Positions 53,040 to 60,547 of a stretch of 64,000 nucleotides of DNA are shown here, piece by piece. Position 1 is the stretch's first letter. Each line of letters starts with the position of its first letter. The DNA lies in NCBI GenBank assembly GCA_964628685.1, contig CAZVNM010000004.1:186001-250000 (forward strand), written 5' to 3'. The notes below the pieces were generated by a model. The model was not told the DNA's origin and did not search any database. It was given only the letters and a program-made list of their open reading frames with translations. Both the position numbers and the translations under genes were made by a program. The stretch is from CALMEC01 sp964628685 (GTDB lineage: Bacteria; Actinomycetota; Thermoleophilia; Miltoncostaeales; Miltoncostaeaceae).

Positions 53040-53861
53040 TCAGGTTGTGTCGTTCCGGCGAGGTCCTCGCGCGCGCGAAAAGTGTTCCGGGTCTGGCGCG
53101 GTTCGTGCAGGCTGTTTGCGAAGGTCTGAGCGTGTGCGGAGGTCGGGAAGCGTCGGGTCGACTCGTCTCGCCTTCGCGTAACGAGCACTCGCGGCCTTCC
53201 TGACGTTTAGGAACGGGTCTCGTGCCATGAGCGCCCCTAGGGGATCCTCGCCGCGTCTGATTGCTTCTCGCGCTATGGATGCGTCTCGCTCAGGATCGGA
53301 TGGGGGGCGGCCTCCGCGATTGAACGTAGCGCCGGTCGTGTTGAACGCGGCGGCGTGGTCCGCAGCGAAGTTGTGATTCTCGATGACCTCGAAAACCGCA
53401 TCCATAGCGCGCAGAAACTGCCGCTCGTTCATGCCTTGCGTGTGCTTCTGAGCAATCTCCAACGCGATCACGATTCGCTTGTAGGTCTCGAAGTCCTGAG
53501 CAGCGGCCGCGATGGCCTCTTGAGCGTGGTAGCGAGTCGCCCTCCGCGCCGCCGCCACGTTCGCAGAGGTTAGAGGGTGAGGCTGACGCCGTTCGTAGCG
53601 AACTGCTGCAAGGTCGACGCCGCCGCAAACGTCGTTGACGTCGAAGTCGAGCACCATGATCGCGGCGCCCGGCATCTTTGGCTCCGATAGGTCTCGGACA
53701 GAAAACGTCGGGGGGAGCCAGCCATACCCTGGGCCAGCGTCGACCCACTCGGACAAGGGCGGCGCCTTGGAAATCTCCGCAAAGAACGCGCTTTCCGCCC
53801 AGGGGCACCAGTCACGTATTGGGGTGGCACCCGTTTTGCTGGAATCGATTGGTGTTTCCAT
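53040..53861 (-). CDS. Hypothetical protein of the integrative element
   Basis: About 273 residues. N-terminal part has IRDWCPWAESAFF and GYGWLPPTFSVRDL; central helical segment; C terminus very basic (RYAKARRVDPTLP...RGPRRNDTT). Noticeably less GC-rich than the chromosome. Family not recognised. TAGACT upstream is a plausible -10; start codons at 53870 and 53861 are both possible, the second giving a normal short leader. Confidence 0.6.
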   Translation of the reverse strand: METPIDSSKTGATPIRDWCPWAESAFFAEISKAPPLSEWVDAGPGYGWLPPTFSVRDLSEPKMPGAAIMVLDFDVNDVCGGVDLAAVRYERRQPHPLTSANVAAARRATRYHAQEAIAAAAQDFETYKRIVIALEIAQKHTQGMNERQFLRAMDAVFEVIENHNFAADHAAAFNTTGATFNRGGRPPSDPERDASIAREAIRRGEDPLGALMARDPFLNVRKAASARYAKARRVDPTLPDLRTRSDLRKQPARTAPDPEHFSRARGPRRNDTT

Positions 53862-53902
53862 CGTCTGCATGACAAGTCTAGACGCATGGAGGTACGACAC
53901 CG

Positions 53903-54097
53903 ATGGATGATCTGTTGACGACGGGCGACGCCGCCCGGCTCCTGGACGTGAGTTCAGAGCATCTGCGACGGATGGAAGCGCGCGGGGTCATCGAGAGCGT
54001 CGCTCGAACGCGCTCGGGTCGCTTGTTCAGCCGGACTGAAGTCGAGGCGCTCGCCGCTGAGCGAGCCGAGAAGGCACGCGAGAAGGCGGCATCGTGA
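53903..54097 (+). CDS. Excisionase-like helix-turn-helix protein (2)
   Basis: 64 residues, nearly all one HTH unit: LLTTGDAARLLDVSSEHLRRMEARGVIESVARTRSGRLFSRTEVEAL. Size and sequence match recombination directionality factors/HTH_17 proteins. GGAGG ten bases upstream. Overlaps the next gene as GTGA, starting the run 53.9-56.7 kb read toward the integrase. Confidence 0.75.
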   Translation: MDDLLTTGDAARLLDVSSEHLRRMEARGVIESVARTRSGRLFSRTEVEALAAERAEKAREKAAS

Positions 54098-54414
54098 GTG
54101 CCCGCGCCCTCGACCGCATCGCCAACTCGACGGAACGGCTCGCGATAGAGGCCGCGAAGGTCGTGAAACTCAGCGAGGCTCGCGCTCGTCGCGCAGGGTG
54201 CAAGATTCCGAGTCGGTCGCGGTATCGGCGCCCTGCCAACCTGAGCGACTGGCGCGCGATCGATCTTGAGGAGGAGGTCGTGAGGGCCTGCCGCCTCGCG
54301 TCGGCTGAGTCGCTCCGCCGACTCATTGAGCAGTTCGAGCGCGCCGCCGAGGCAGCTCCCGAGATGGTGGCGGCGCTGCGTGCAGCCCTCGATGAGCGCG
54401 AGGCCATGGCGTGA
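54094..54414 (+). CDS. Hypothetical helical protein
   Basis: 106 residues, GTG start. Basic in the first half (KLSEARARRAGCKIPSRSRY), acidic helices later (LRRLIEQFERAAEAAPEM). Not recognised. Coupled on both sides (GTGA before, ATGA-type overlap after), so it belongs to the replication-gene transcript. Confidence 0.6.
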   Translation: MSARALDRIANSTERLAIEAAKVVKLSEARARRAGCKIPSRSRYRRPANLSDWRAIDLEEEVVRACRLASAESLRRLIEQFERAAEAAPEMVAALRAALDEREAMA

Positions 54415-55745
54415 ACGAGTTGCAGGCCGAGATCCGCGCCGAACTGAACGGCACGCCAGCCGACCCGGTCGAGCACGTGCAGGCCGTACTCCTGGCGGCT
54501 GGGCTCGCAGACATGCGTCTCACACACGACAATCGTTGGGCGGTTGCGTGCCCGGTCTGCGAGACCCCCTACGCGCTGACTGTGGACGAGCGCGACGGTG
54601 GAATCCGGGCCGTCTGCTCTGAGCGGTGCCCAGAGGACGAGATCGCCGACGGGCTGCGGCTTGGGGAACGCGCGGACCCCTCCGACAGTCCGACACTCCG
54701 ACACTTCGGACCGTCGACACTCCCGACAGTTCCGACAGTCGGGAGAAGTGTCGAGAGTGTCGGAACTGTCGGTACGGGAAGTGTCGGAGTGTCGGGCGGT
54801 TTCGAGGGTTGGGCGGAGCCGCGCCCGCTCGCTCCAGAGGCGCCACCGCCTCCGCCTGTCGAGGCGCTGCCCGCCGCGTTCCGCGAGATGGTCGAGGCTT
54901 CCGCAGCGGCGCTGCAGACCGACCCCGGCATGCCGTTGACGTTCGGTCTCGGCGTGCTCTCGGCCGCCGTGGGACCCGTGTCCGTATCGGTGAAACCTGG
55001 ATGGTGCGAGCCCGTCGGCCTTTACGTCGGTGTGGTCGCGCGCCCCGGCGAGGCCAAGAGCCCAGCACTCGCAATGATGGCCGCTCCGCTTCACGCCCTG
55101 GAGCGCGAGGAGATCGCGCGCACGTCCGGCGAGGTCCACGCACTCGCCCAGGAGTACGACGTGCGCCGCAAGCGACTTGAGGACGCCAAGAACAAGGCGG
55201 GCAAGGCCGCACTCCCCGACGCTGAGCGGTACACCCTTGACGCTGAGGTCGAGCGATGCGGCCGCGACCTCGCCGATGCAGTCCCTCCAGAGCCGCGGCG
55301 GCTCATCGCTGGAGACGTCACCCCAGAGCGTGCGGCGACACTCACCGCAAGCCAGGGCGGGCGGCTTGCGATCGTCAGCGACGAGCCCGGCGTGCTGGGC
55401 CCCTTCCTCGGCCGCTATACGAAGGGGGATGCGTCCCTCGACCTGTTGCTCAGCGGCTGGTCATCTCAGCCGATCACAGTTGACCGCAAGGGCGACCCGC
55501 AGTCGGTCCGCATCGAGCGGCCCGCCCTGACCATCGTCCTCGGGATCCAGCCCACATATCTGCGTTCAACAGAGAAGAACGACCAAGTGGCCGGCCGTGG
55601 GTTCGTTGAGCGGTTCCTGCTCGTGTTCCCGGTGAGCCGCCTCGGTCTGCGGTCGTCAGACGCACCCGGCGTGCCGGACGACATCCGGGGCCGATGGGAT
55701 CGACTTGTGCGTGGTGCGTTCCAGCCGCTCCGACGCCGAGCCTGA
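54411..55745 (+). CDS. DUF3987-type primase/helicase-like replication protein, N-terminal part
   Basis: 444 residues. N-terminal zinc finger (CPVCETPYALTV...CSERC) as in primases; low-complexity linker where the DNA carries the iteron-like array; then the DUF3987 core with degenerate P-loop VVARPGEAKSPAL, DEPGVLGPFLGRYTK and VAGRGFVERFLLVFP. Such proteins serve as replication proteins in integrative elements. The frame ends just before the expected C-terminal part, which continues in the next frame, so this copy is likely interrupted. Confidence 0.8.
   Translation: MNELQAEIRAELNGTPADPVEHVQAVLLAAGLADMRLTHDNRWAVACPVCETPYALTVDERDGGIRAVCSERCPEDEIADGLRLGERADPSDSPTLRHFGPSTLPTVPTVGRSVESVGTVGTGSVGVSGGFEGWAEPRPLAPEAPPPPPVEALPAAFREMVEASAAALQTDPGMPLTFGLGVLSAAVGPVSVSVKPGWCEPVGLYVGVVARPGEAKSPALAMMAAPLHALEREEIARTSGEVHALAQEYDVRRKRLEDAKNKAGKAALPDAERYTLDAEVERCGRDLADAVPPEPRRLIAGDVTPERAATLTASQGGRLAIVSDEPGVLGPFLGRYTKGDASLDLLLSGWSSQPITVDRKGDPQSVRIERPALTIVLGIQPTYLRSTEKNDQVAGRGFVERFLLVFPVSRLGLRSSDAPGVPDDIRGRWDRLVRGAFQPLRRRA
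54682..54795. repeat. Nested inverted array of 8-bp iteron-like units
   Basis: Units (C/T)CGACA(C/G)T at 54682, 54690, 54698, 54714, 54723, 54732, then the reverse complement at 54747, 54756, 54765, 54780, 54788. This makes two perfect nested inverted repeats: CCGACACTCCGACACTTC (54690-54707) with 54778-54795 (18 bp), and CCGACAGTTCCGACA (54723-54737) with 54758-54772 (15 bp). Lies within the DUF3987 coding region. Candidate replication origin. Confidence 0.75.
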
Positions 55746-56266
55746 CCGGTGCACCCACGCCACCGGTCAGCCTCGCACTATCGCCAGAGGCTGCCATCGT
55801 GCGGGGGGTCCTGCACGACGCGATCGAGCCGCGGATGCGCGAAGGTGGCGACCTCCACGACCTCACCGGCACGGCGTCCAAGATGACCGGTCAAGGGGTG
55901 CGCATCGCCGGGCTCCTCCACTGCGCCGAACATGGCATCGATGCCGCGGCCCGAACGCCGATCACCGCCGAGACGATGCAGTCTGCCGCTGACCTCGCCC
56001 TGTACTTCCTCGAGCACGCGAGGATCGGGCTCGGCCCCCTCGGCAACGATCCCACGGCCGCAGCGTTGGCATGGATTCGATCGTCTGGCGCGCCCCGATT
56101 CTCGATGCGTGACCTCCAGCGGGCCCGTGGACGAACAGCGGATGAATGGGCCCCGGCCCTCGGACGCCTAGCCCGCCACGGATTCATCCGGGAGGCCGAG
56201 GGCGCACGGTCCGACAGTCACGACTACGAAGTCAACCCGCGACTGCTCGACGGGCTGACAACATGA
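55694..56266 (+). CDS. DUF3987-type replication protein, C-terminal part (frame -1)
   Basis: Open frame continuing the preceding protein in the -1 phase: LALSPEAAIVRGVLHDAIEPRMREGGDLHDLTGTASKMTGQGVRIAGLLHCAEHG is the usual helical C-terminal segment of DUF3987 proteins, followed by a winged-helix-like tail (FSMRDLQRARGRTADEWAPALGRLARHGFIR). The join falls in the shared stretch up to 55745 and fits loss of one base. No good ribosome site precedes its ATG and no slippery heptamer is seen. Confidence 0.7.
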   Translation: MGSTCAWCVPAAPTPSLTGAPTPPVSLALSPEAAIVRGVLHDAIEPRMREGGDLHDLTGTASKMTGQGVRIAGLLHCAEHGIDAAARTPITAETMQSAADLALYFLEHARIGLGPLGNDPTAAALAWIRSSGAPRFSMRDLQRARGRTADEWAPALGRLARHGFIREAEGARSDSHDYEVNPRLLDGLTT

Positions 56267-56427
56267 ACCCGCCGACCTGCATCGAATGCCTCACCGCGTG
56301 CACTGATCTCGACGAGCGGGACGTCTGCCCCGCCTGCGTTCGCCGTCTCGAACTCCTCGCAGAGTACGAACGGGGCGAGCGCACGGGCTGGCGGGCAGCG
56401 GTCGACTTCTACGAGATCACCCCGTGA
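56263..56427 (+). CDS. Small zinc-ribbon protein
   Basis: 54 residues. Two CxxC pairs, CIEC and CPAC, near 6-9 and 22-25 form a likely zinc ribbon; acidic C terminus. Overlaps its neighbours as ATGA and GTGA, so it is part of the operon leading to the integrase. Confidence 0.6.
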   Translation: MNPPTCIECLTACTDLDERDVCPACVRRLELLAEYERGERTGWRAAVDFYEITP

Positions 56428-56741
56428 GCGAGCAGGTGCTCGGCGTCGAGGACGTGATGCGCCGCTACGGATACGCCGACGCACGCGCCGCACGACGGGT
56501 GATGAACGCCGCGGGAGCGTTCAAGGTCGGCGCCCGCCTCTTCGTTCACGAGGAGCGGCTCAGAGCGCACGAGGAGGGCCTCGTCGCCGCACGGAAGGCC
56601 GGGACCCATTCCGAGCCCGGGAACCCGACCCGCAGCGTCTCACGGCCTCGTCGTCACCGCACGAAGCGGGAACCTCTCCCGCTGGACTGGTGGCGCGAGG
56701 GCCTCGACCGTGGCAACGTCGGTCCATCCAACGATGCGTGA
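56424..56741 (+). CDS. Excisionase-like helix-turn-helix protein (3)
   Basis: 105 residues, GTG start. VEDVMRRYGYADARAARRVMNAAGAFKVGARLFVHEERLRAHEEGL is an HTH of the excisionase/MerR-like group, followed by a basic tail (SRPRRHRTKREPLPLDWWREG). Immediately before the integrase, the classical xis position. Confidence 0.75.
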   Translation: MSEQVLGVEDVMRRYGYADARAARRVMNAAGAFKVGARLFVHEERLRAHEEGLVAARKAGTHSEPGNPTRSVSRPRRHRTKREPLPLDWWREGLDRGNVGPSNDA

Positions 56742-56752
56742 GAGGTGGAGCG

Positions 56753-58075
56753 ATGTCGGAGCGAGCGCGGCGAGGGTGGCGGGAACGGGTCGAGGCGGGT
56801 CTCTACCGTGTTCACCGCGTCGGGTGCCCGTCGTCGTCCGACAGGAAGCCGGGCCGCCGCTGCGGGTGTCCGTGGTCTGTACAGGCTCCCGACGTCGAAC
56901 CGGGGTCGACGAGGACCGTCACCCTGACCGGGACGCTCACCGAGGTGCGAGCCGCACGGCGTGCCCTCGTCGCCGCAGGTCGCCCCGAGGCGCTGGCCGA
57001 GCCGGTCGAGGCCGACGACCTGCGGACGTTCGCGCGTCGCTACTTCCAAGCGTCCGCCGCACGGTTGGCACCGTCCACCGTCAGGATGACGGCGGATGCG
57101 TTCCGCCTGCGCGTCGATCCGTACCTCGGCACCCTGGCGCTCGACGAGATCAGCCGGGAGCGGCTCGAGGTCTGGCTCGCCGGACTCGCCACGGCGGGGG
57201 CGTCGCGTGACCAGAGGGCCAAGGCGGTCAAGGCACTGCGCGTCATCCTCGCCGCCGCCGTCGAGTGGGGTCGCCTGCTGGAGAACCCGGCCCGGCGGCT
57301 ACGGCTTCCGAAGGCCCCGGCCGACGAGGCGACGGCGGTTCGTCGCGTCCTGACCGAGGCCCAGCTCGCCCAGCTGCTCACAGAGGGCGTCACCCACAAG
57401 CAGAGCGGACGGGAGAACCTGCGGGTGGAGACGATGCTGCGGGCCGCCGCTGAGGCGGGGCTCCGCAAGGGTGAGGTCATCGGACTGCGGTGGCCCGACC
57501 TCGACCTCGCCGCCCTGCGTCTGACGGTCGCTCGGTCCGTGTGGCAGGAGGCGGGGAGCGACGACCGTCCGTCTCGCCGCATGGTGAAGGCGCCGAAGTC
57601 GGGGAAGCCGCGCACCGTGGCGATCTCACGGGGATACGCGGCGCGGCTCGGTGAGTGGTTCGAGGAGAGCGTCATCCGGGAGGGTGCCGACGCGGGCGGG
57701 TACGTGTGGCCGGGGACGGGTGGCGCGCCGATGGGCACGGGGACGCCCGGGCAGGCGCTCGCGCGGTGCCTCGTGCGTGCCGGCCTCGTCGACGACCTGG
57801 GCGAGCCGCTCGTCTCGTTCCACGGCCTGCGCCACACGTGCGCGTCGGTGATGATCGCCCATGGGGTGCCGCTGACCGCGGTCGCCCGTCAGCTCGGGCA
57901 TGCGAACCCGAACATCACGGCGACGGTCTATGCGCACCTGCTGGACGAGACGCAACTCGACGCGGCCGCAGCGGTGTTCGATGCCCCAAACGATGCCGAG
58001 ACCATGCGGGGCACCATGCGGGGCCGAGGAACGGAACACGAAAATACGTCGAATAGCAGGGAAGACGCCGAGTAG
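56753..58075 (+). CDS. int: Tyrosine site-specific integrase
   Basis: 440 residues. Zn-finger-like arm-binding N terminus (GCPSSSDRKPGRRCGCPW), core-binding SAM-like domain (TFARRYFQASAARLAPSTVRM), catalytic domain with Arg in AGLRKGEVIGLRW, HGLRH, GHANPNITATVYAHL (catalytic His and Tyr). Start at the ATG with GGTGGAG 2 bases ahead. Stops 8 bases before attR; its last codons contain two arm-type repeats (protein MRGTMRG). Confidence 0.95.
   Translation: MSERARRGWRERVEAGLYRVHRVGCPSSSDRKPGRRCGCPWSVQAPDVEPGSTRTVTLTGTLTEVRAARRALVAAGRPEALAEPVEADDLRTFARRYFQASAARLAPSTVRMTADAFRLRVDPYLGTLALDEISRERLEVWLAGLATAGASRDQRAKAVKALRVILAAAVEWGRLLENPARRLRLPKAPADEATAVRRVLTEAQLAQLLTEGVTHKQSGRENLRVETMLRAAAEAGLRKGEVIGLRWPDLDLAALRLTVARSVWQEAGSDDRPSRRMVKAPKSGKPRTVAISRGYAARLGEWFEESVIREGADAGGYVWPGTGGAPMGTGTPGQALARCLVRAGLVDDLGEPLVSFHGLRHTCASVMIAHGVPLTAVARQLGHANPNITATVYAHLLDETQLDAAAAVFDAPNDAETMRGTMRGRGTEHENTSNSREDAE
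58001..58022 (+). repeat. Right-arm integrase-type repeats
   Basis: ACCATGCGGG at 58001 and 58013, 12-bp spacing and orientation identical to the left-end pair at 49655/49667 (22 bp differing at one base). Lies 62 bases from attR. Confidence 0.7.
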
Positions 58076-58083
58076 GACGAGCG

Positions 58084-58129
58084 GCCTTCCAAGCTGAATG
58101 TCGCGGGTTCGAGCCCCGTCTCCCGCTCT
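58084..58129 (+). repeat. attR core (46-bp direct repeat, right copy)
   Basis: Perfect copy of the tRNA-Gly 3' part; lacks the 5' half of the tRNA, so it is not a functional gene. Confidence 0.92.
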
Positions 58130-58657
58130 TTCGTTTTCCCTGGTCGTCACGCGGTTTTCCTCCTCTCCCGATGGTCGGCAGGACTCGTGACGTTGCCCCG
58201 ATCGAACACTGATCGACCACCTGGCACGACCTATCGCGCCAGGTGATCGCGTCGACCAGTCCGAGCCTCCACGCGACGACGAGCGCCGGACACCTCACGG
58301 ATGAGCAGCTCGCGTACGTGTGCCGAGGCGCGGGACGTGTGCCGAGGCGCGGGACGTGTGCAGGCCCTCGCCTTCAAGGCAGCCCGCCAGCAGATCGAGC
58401 ATCCGGGACTGGAGCCAGCGGTGTCCAGCGAATCCCGGTGACCCGGGGTTCCCTTCCGTCGACTCCCAATCTGAAGTGGCGGGAGCCCGGTCTCCCGCTC
58501 GCTCATCTCACCGGTGACCGCTCCCGGGAGTGTGCGTCACCGGTCACGCCGGCCGGTCCTGGACCGTCGAACGCCGTCCCATGCGTGCCGGTCGACACAT
58601 GGGCGGGCCCGCCGTGGGCGCCGTCGCCGGCGCCCACGGGGGCGGGGCGGCCCGGGG
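58130..58657. other. Gene-poor relic region right of the element
   Basis: No supported gene. Contains a 19-bp tandem repeat GTGTGCCGAGGCGCGGGAC (58318-58355, plus six further bases) and, at 58471-58500, a degraded copy of the tRNA-Gly end. Probably the remains of an earlier insertion. Confidence 0.5.
58483..58500 (+). repeat. Degraded third tRNA-Gly end (relic att site)
   Basis: GAGCCCGGTCTCCCGCTC matches tRNA-Gly 3' end at 17 of 18 bases; upstream CTGAAGTGGCGGG aligns with CTGAATGTCGCGGG. The segment can also form a GCGGGAG/CTCCCGC hairpin. Confidence 0.55.
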
Positions 58658-58801
58658 TCAGGTGAAGATGCTGACGCCACCCGGGCCGACCAGCAGCCCG
58701 ACGATGATGAGGACGGCGCCCCACAGGACCTGCCCACGCACGAGCGCGAAGATGCCGGAGATCACCAGGATCACCGCGAGAATCCACAGAAGCGTTGCCA
58801 C
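58658..58801 (-). CDS. GPGG-motif small membrane protein
   Basis: 47 residues, GTG start: ATLLWILAVILVISGIFALV then RGQVLWGAVLIIVGLLVGPGG and SIFT. Two membrane helices with the GPGG turn define this small actinobacterial family of unknown function. AGGGGG precedes the start by about 8 bases. Confidence 0.8.
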   Translation of the reverse strand: MATLLWILAVILVISGIFALVRGQVLWGAVLIIVGLLVGPGGVSIFT

Positions 58802-58912
58802 GAACCCAACCCCCTTTGACTTGGACCGGACGCGGACGCCGTGGTCGGCGTCGCATGCTCAAACGGTTCCCGGGGACGGGCGATTCAAACCCGCGGGCGG
58901 GTGGCGGTCAAC

Positions 58913-59176
58913 TCAGCGGAGGCCGCCCAATTCGGGCCAGGACGCGCCGGTGCCCTCGTAATCCCAGCGCATCGTGATCGCCAACTCGACCTCGTGCCGG
59001 TACTGGACCAGGTCCAGGATCAGGCGCACCGGTTCGGTGACGGGTGTCGGCTCGCTGTAGTCGTCGTAGGCCAGGTCGATCTGCCCACTGGCGATCTGGT
59101 CCGCGACCTCGCGAAGCTGCGCGGCCACCCGCGCGCGACCTTCCTGCTCTTTGATGTCGTAGAGGTGGCGTGCCAC
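58913..59176 (-). CDS. Amphi-Trp domain protein
   Basis: 87 residues, GTG start. VAAQLREVADQIASGQIDLAYDD followed by an alternating strand ending ELAITMRWDYE matches the amphi-Trp domain, a small widespread bacterial/archaeal fold of unknown role. GGGAG eight bases upstream. Stands alone. Confidence 0.7.
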   Translation of the reverse strand: MARHLYDIKEQEGRARVAAQLREVADQIASGQIDLAYDDYSEPTPVTEPVRLILDLVQYRHEVELAITMRWDYEGTGASWPELGGLR

Positions 59177-59248
59177 GTCCTCGGCTCCCTTCCCGTTCGT
59201 GTGTCGCGGTCACCCGGACGATAGCGGGATCCGGGCACCCGTCGCGGG

Positions 59249-60505
59249 TCAGCGTGAGGCGCGAACCCGGTGCAGGGCGGACGGGATGGTGCGCGCGGTG
59301 CGGGCGGCACGGGCGCGGGCCCGACCGACCGCACGTCCACCGCGGGCGTCGACCACGCCGAGGGTCGCCCCGACGAGTGCGACGGCGGCGGCCAGTGATG
59401 CGATCGCCACCACGCCGACCCAGCCTGCGGCCTGCCATGCCAGTCCGGGAACGAACGCACCGAGGGAGCCGGCCGCGTAGTAGATGGAGTAGTAGACGGC
59501 GCTCGCACCACCGGGACGGACGCCCGCGGCCGTGCCGACGCCGATCGGGGCGGCCGTCACGACGATGAACATGCCGACGGTCACGAGCACCAGGCCGATC
59601 ACGATGAGCGGCAATGCGTCGGGCAGCGACAGGACCACGCCGAGGGTGGCCGACACGACGCCCACGAGCGCCACCGGCGCCCAGCCGTACTGCTCCGAGC
59701 GGCGACCCGCAAGCGGCGCGACCGCACCCGCGAGCCAGGCGGCGAAGACCAGGGCGGCGACGCCCGGCGACAGGTTGAACGGCGCCGACTCGAGGCGGTA
59801 GCCGATGAACGAGAACACGCCGACGAAGATGAAGAACGACGCCGGCCCGCACAGTGCGGCGGCGAGGACCCGGCGGTTCACCAGGCGCCCCTCCCCATTC
59901 CCCCGGCGCCGCGCCGGCGCCGCGGGCAGACCGCGCGCCATCACGACGAGGGCGATGAGCGGAAGAAGCGCGAGCGCGCCGAGCGCGGTCCGCCAGCCGA
60001 CGACCTCGGCGAGAGCCGCGACGCCGAGACGGCCCAGCAGGCCGCCGAAGATGAGCGCCGCGGTGTACCAGCCCATCGCACGGGCGCCGATCGCCGGGAT
60101 GAAGACCTCGGCGACGTACGGCAGCCCCACCACCAGGATCCCGGGCATGATGAGCCCCTGAAGGACACGGGCGGCGAGGAGCGTCCCGAACGTCGGCGCA
60201 ACCGCGACCAGGACCGTGGCCGGCACCTGGAGCGCGCAGGCCGCGAGCAGACACCGGCGCCGTCCGATGCGATCGGAGAGCGGTCCCCAGATCCACGCCC
60301 CGAACACGAGCGACAGGACGAGCACCGAGATGGTGAGTCCCGCGCGGCTGGGCGACACGTCGAAGGCCGCGCCCAGCGTCGGCAGGATGGCCTGGGTCGC
60401 GTACATCGTGGCGAACATCGCGCTCGCCCCGACGAGGAACCCCACCATCCCGCCGAGCCGGCGCGTCGAGGGCATTGCTGTCATGTGATCCGTCACGCAA
60501 TTCAC
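59249..60505 (-). CDS. MFS transporter (YnfM-like)
   Basis: 418 residues, 12 membrane segments. YATQAILPTLGAAFDVSPSRAGLTISV and WGPLSDRIGRRRCLLAAC (motif A) place it with the YnfM-type arabinose/drug exporter-like MFS. Divergent from a LysR regulator with 42 bases between, so probably under its control. GTG start with GGTGGAG ten bases upstream; ATG at 60484 is the alternative. Confidence 0.9.
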   Translation of the reverse strand: MNCVTDHMTAMPSTRRLGGMVGFLVGASAMFATMYATQAILPTLGAAFDVSPSRAGLTISVLVLSLVFGAWIWGPLSDRIGRRRCLLAACALQVPATVLVAVAPTFGTLLAARVLQGLIMPGILVVGLPYVAEVFIPAIGARAMGWYTAALIFGGLLGRLGVAALAEVVGWRTALGALALLPLIALVVMARGLPAAPARRRGNGEGRLVNRRVLAAALCGPASFFIFVGVFSFIGYRLESAPFNLSPGVAALVFAAWLAGAVAPLAGRRSEQYGWAPVALVGVVSATLGVVLSLPDALPLIVIGLVLVTVGMFIVVTAAPIGVGTAAGVRPGGASAVYYSIYYAAGSLGAFVPGLAWQAAGWVGVVAIASLAAAVALVGATLGVVDARGGRAVGRARARAARTARTIPSALHRVRASR

Positions 60506-60530
60506 GGTAGGACGTCTCCACCGATATGTC

Positions 60531-60545
60531 CAATATGATCAATTG
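60531..60545. promoter_or_regulatory. LysR-type box between MFS gene and regulator
   Basis: CAAT-N7-ATTG, a 15-bp inverted repeat in an AT-rich patch. It overlaps TATGAT (60534-60539), which ends 8 nt before the lysR-type ATG, so the regulator could repress itself while activating the exporter. Confidence 0.45.
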
Positions 60546-60547
60546 TC

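Larger units (their letters stand above)
49503..58129. mobile_element. 8.6-kb integrative element in tRNA-Gly
   Basis: Bounded by 46-bp perfect direct repeats of the tRNA-Gly 3' part, with a tyrosine integrase at the right end reading toward it. Cargo: serine recombinase, three excisionase-like HTH proteins, DUF3987 replication-type protein, zinc-ribbon, three small membrane or unknown proteins. Gene density, AT content in parts and strand mixing differ from the flanks. No capsid, portal, relaxase, FtsK/TraB or ParA gene is visible, so it is not a complete prophage or AICE; satellite or cryptic element fits best. Confidence 0.88.

Noticed and set aside
55690..55750. Programmed -1 frameshift in the DUF3987 gene
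   Set aside because: No X XXY YYZ slippery heptamer and no obvious downstream pseudoknot; a simple one-base loss explains it better.
49503..58129. Prophage or conjugative element
   Set aside because: No terminase, capsid, portal, tail, lysin, relaxase, FtsK/TraB-like gene is present in 8.6 kb.
58471..58501. Functional tRNA or plain terminator
   Set aside because: Lacks anticodon and D arms; similarity to tRNA-Gly extends beyond the hairpin, so a relic att site fits better.
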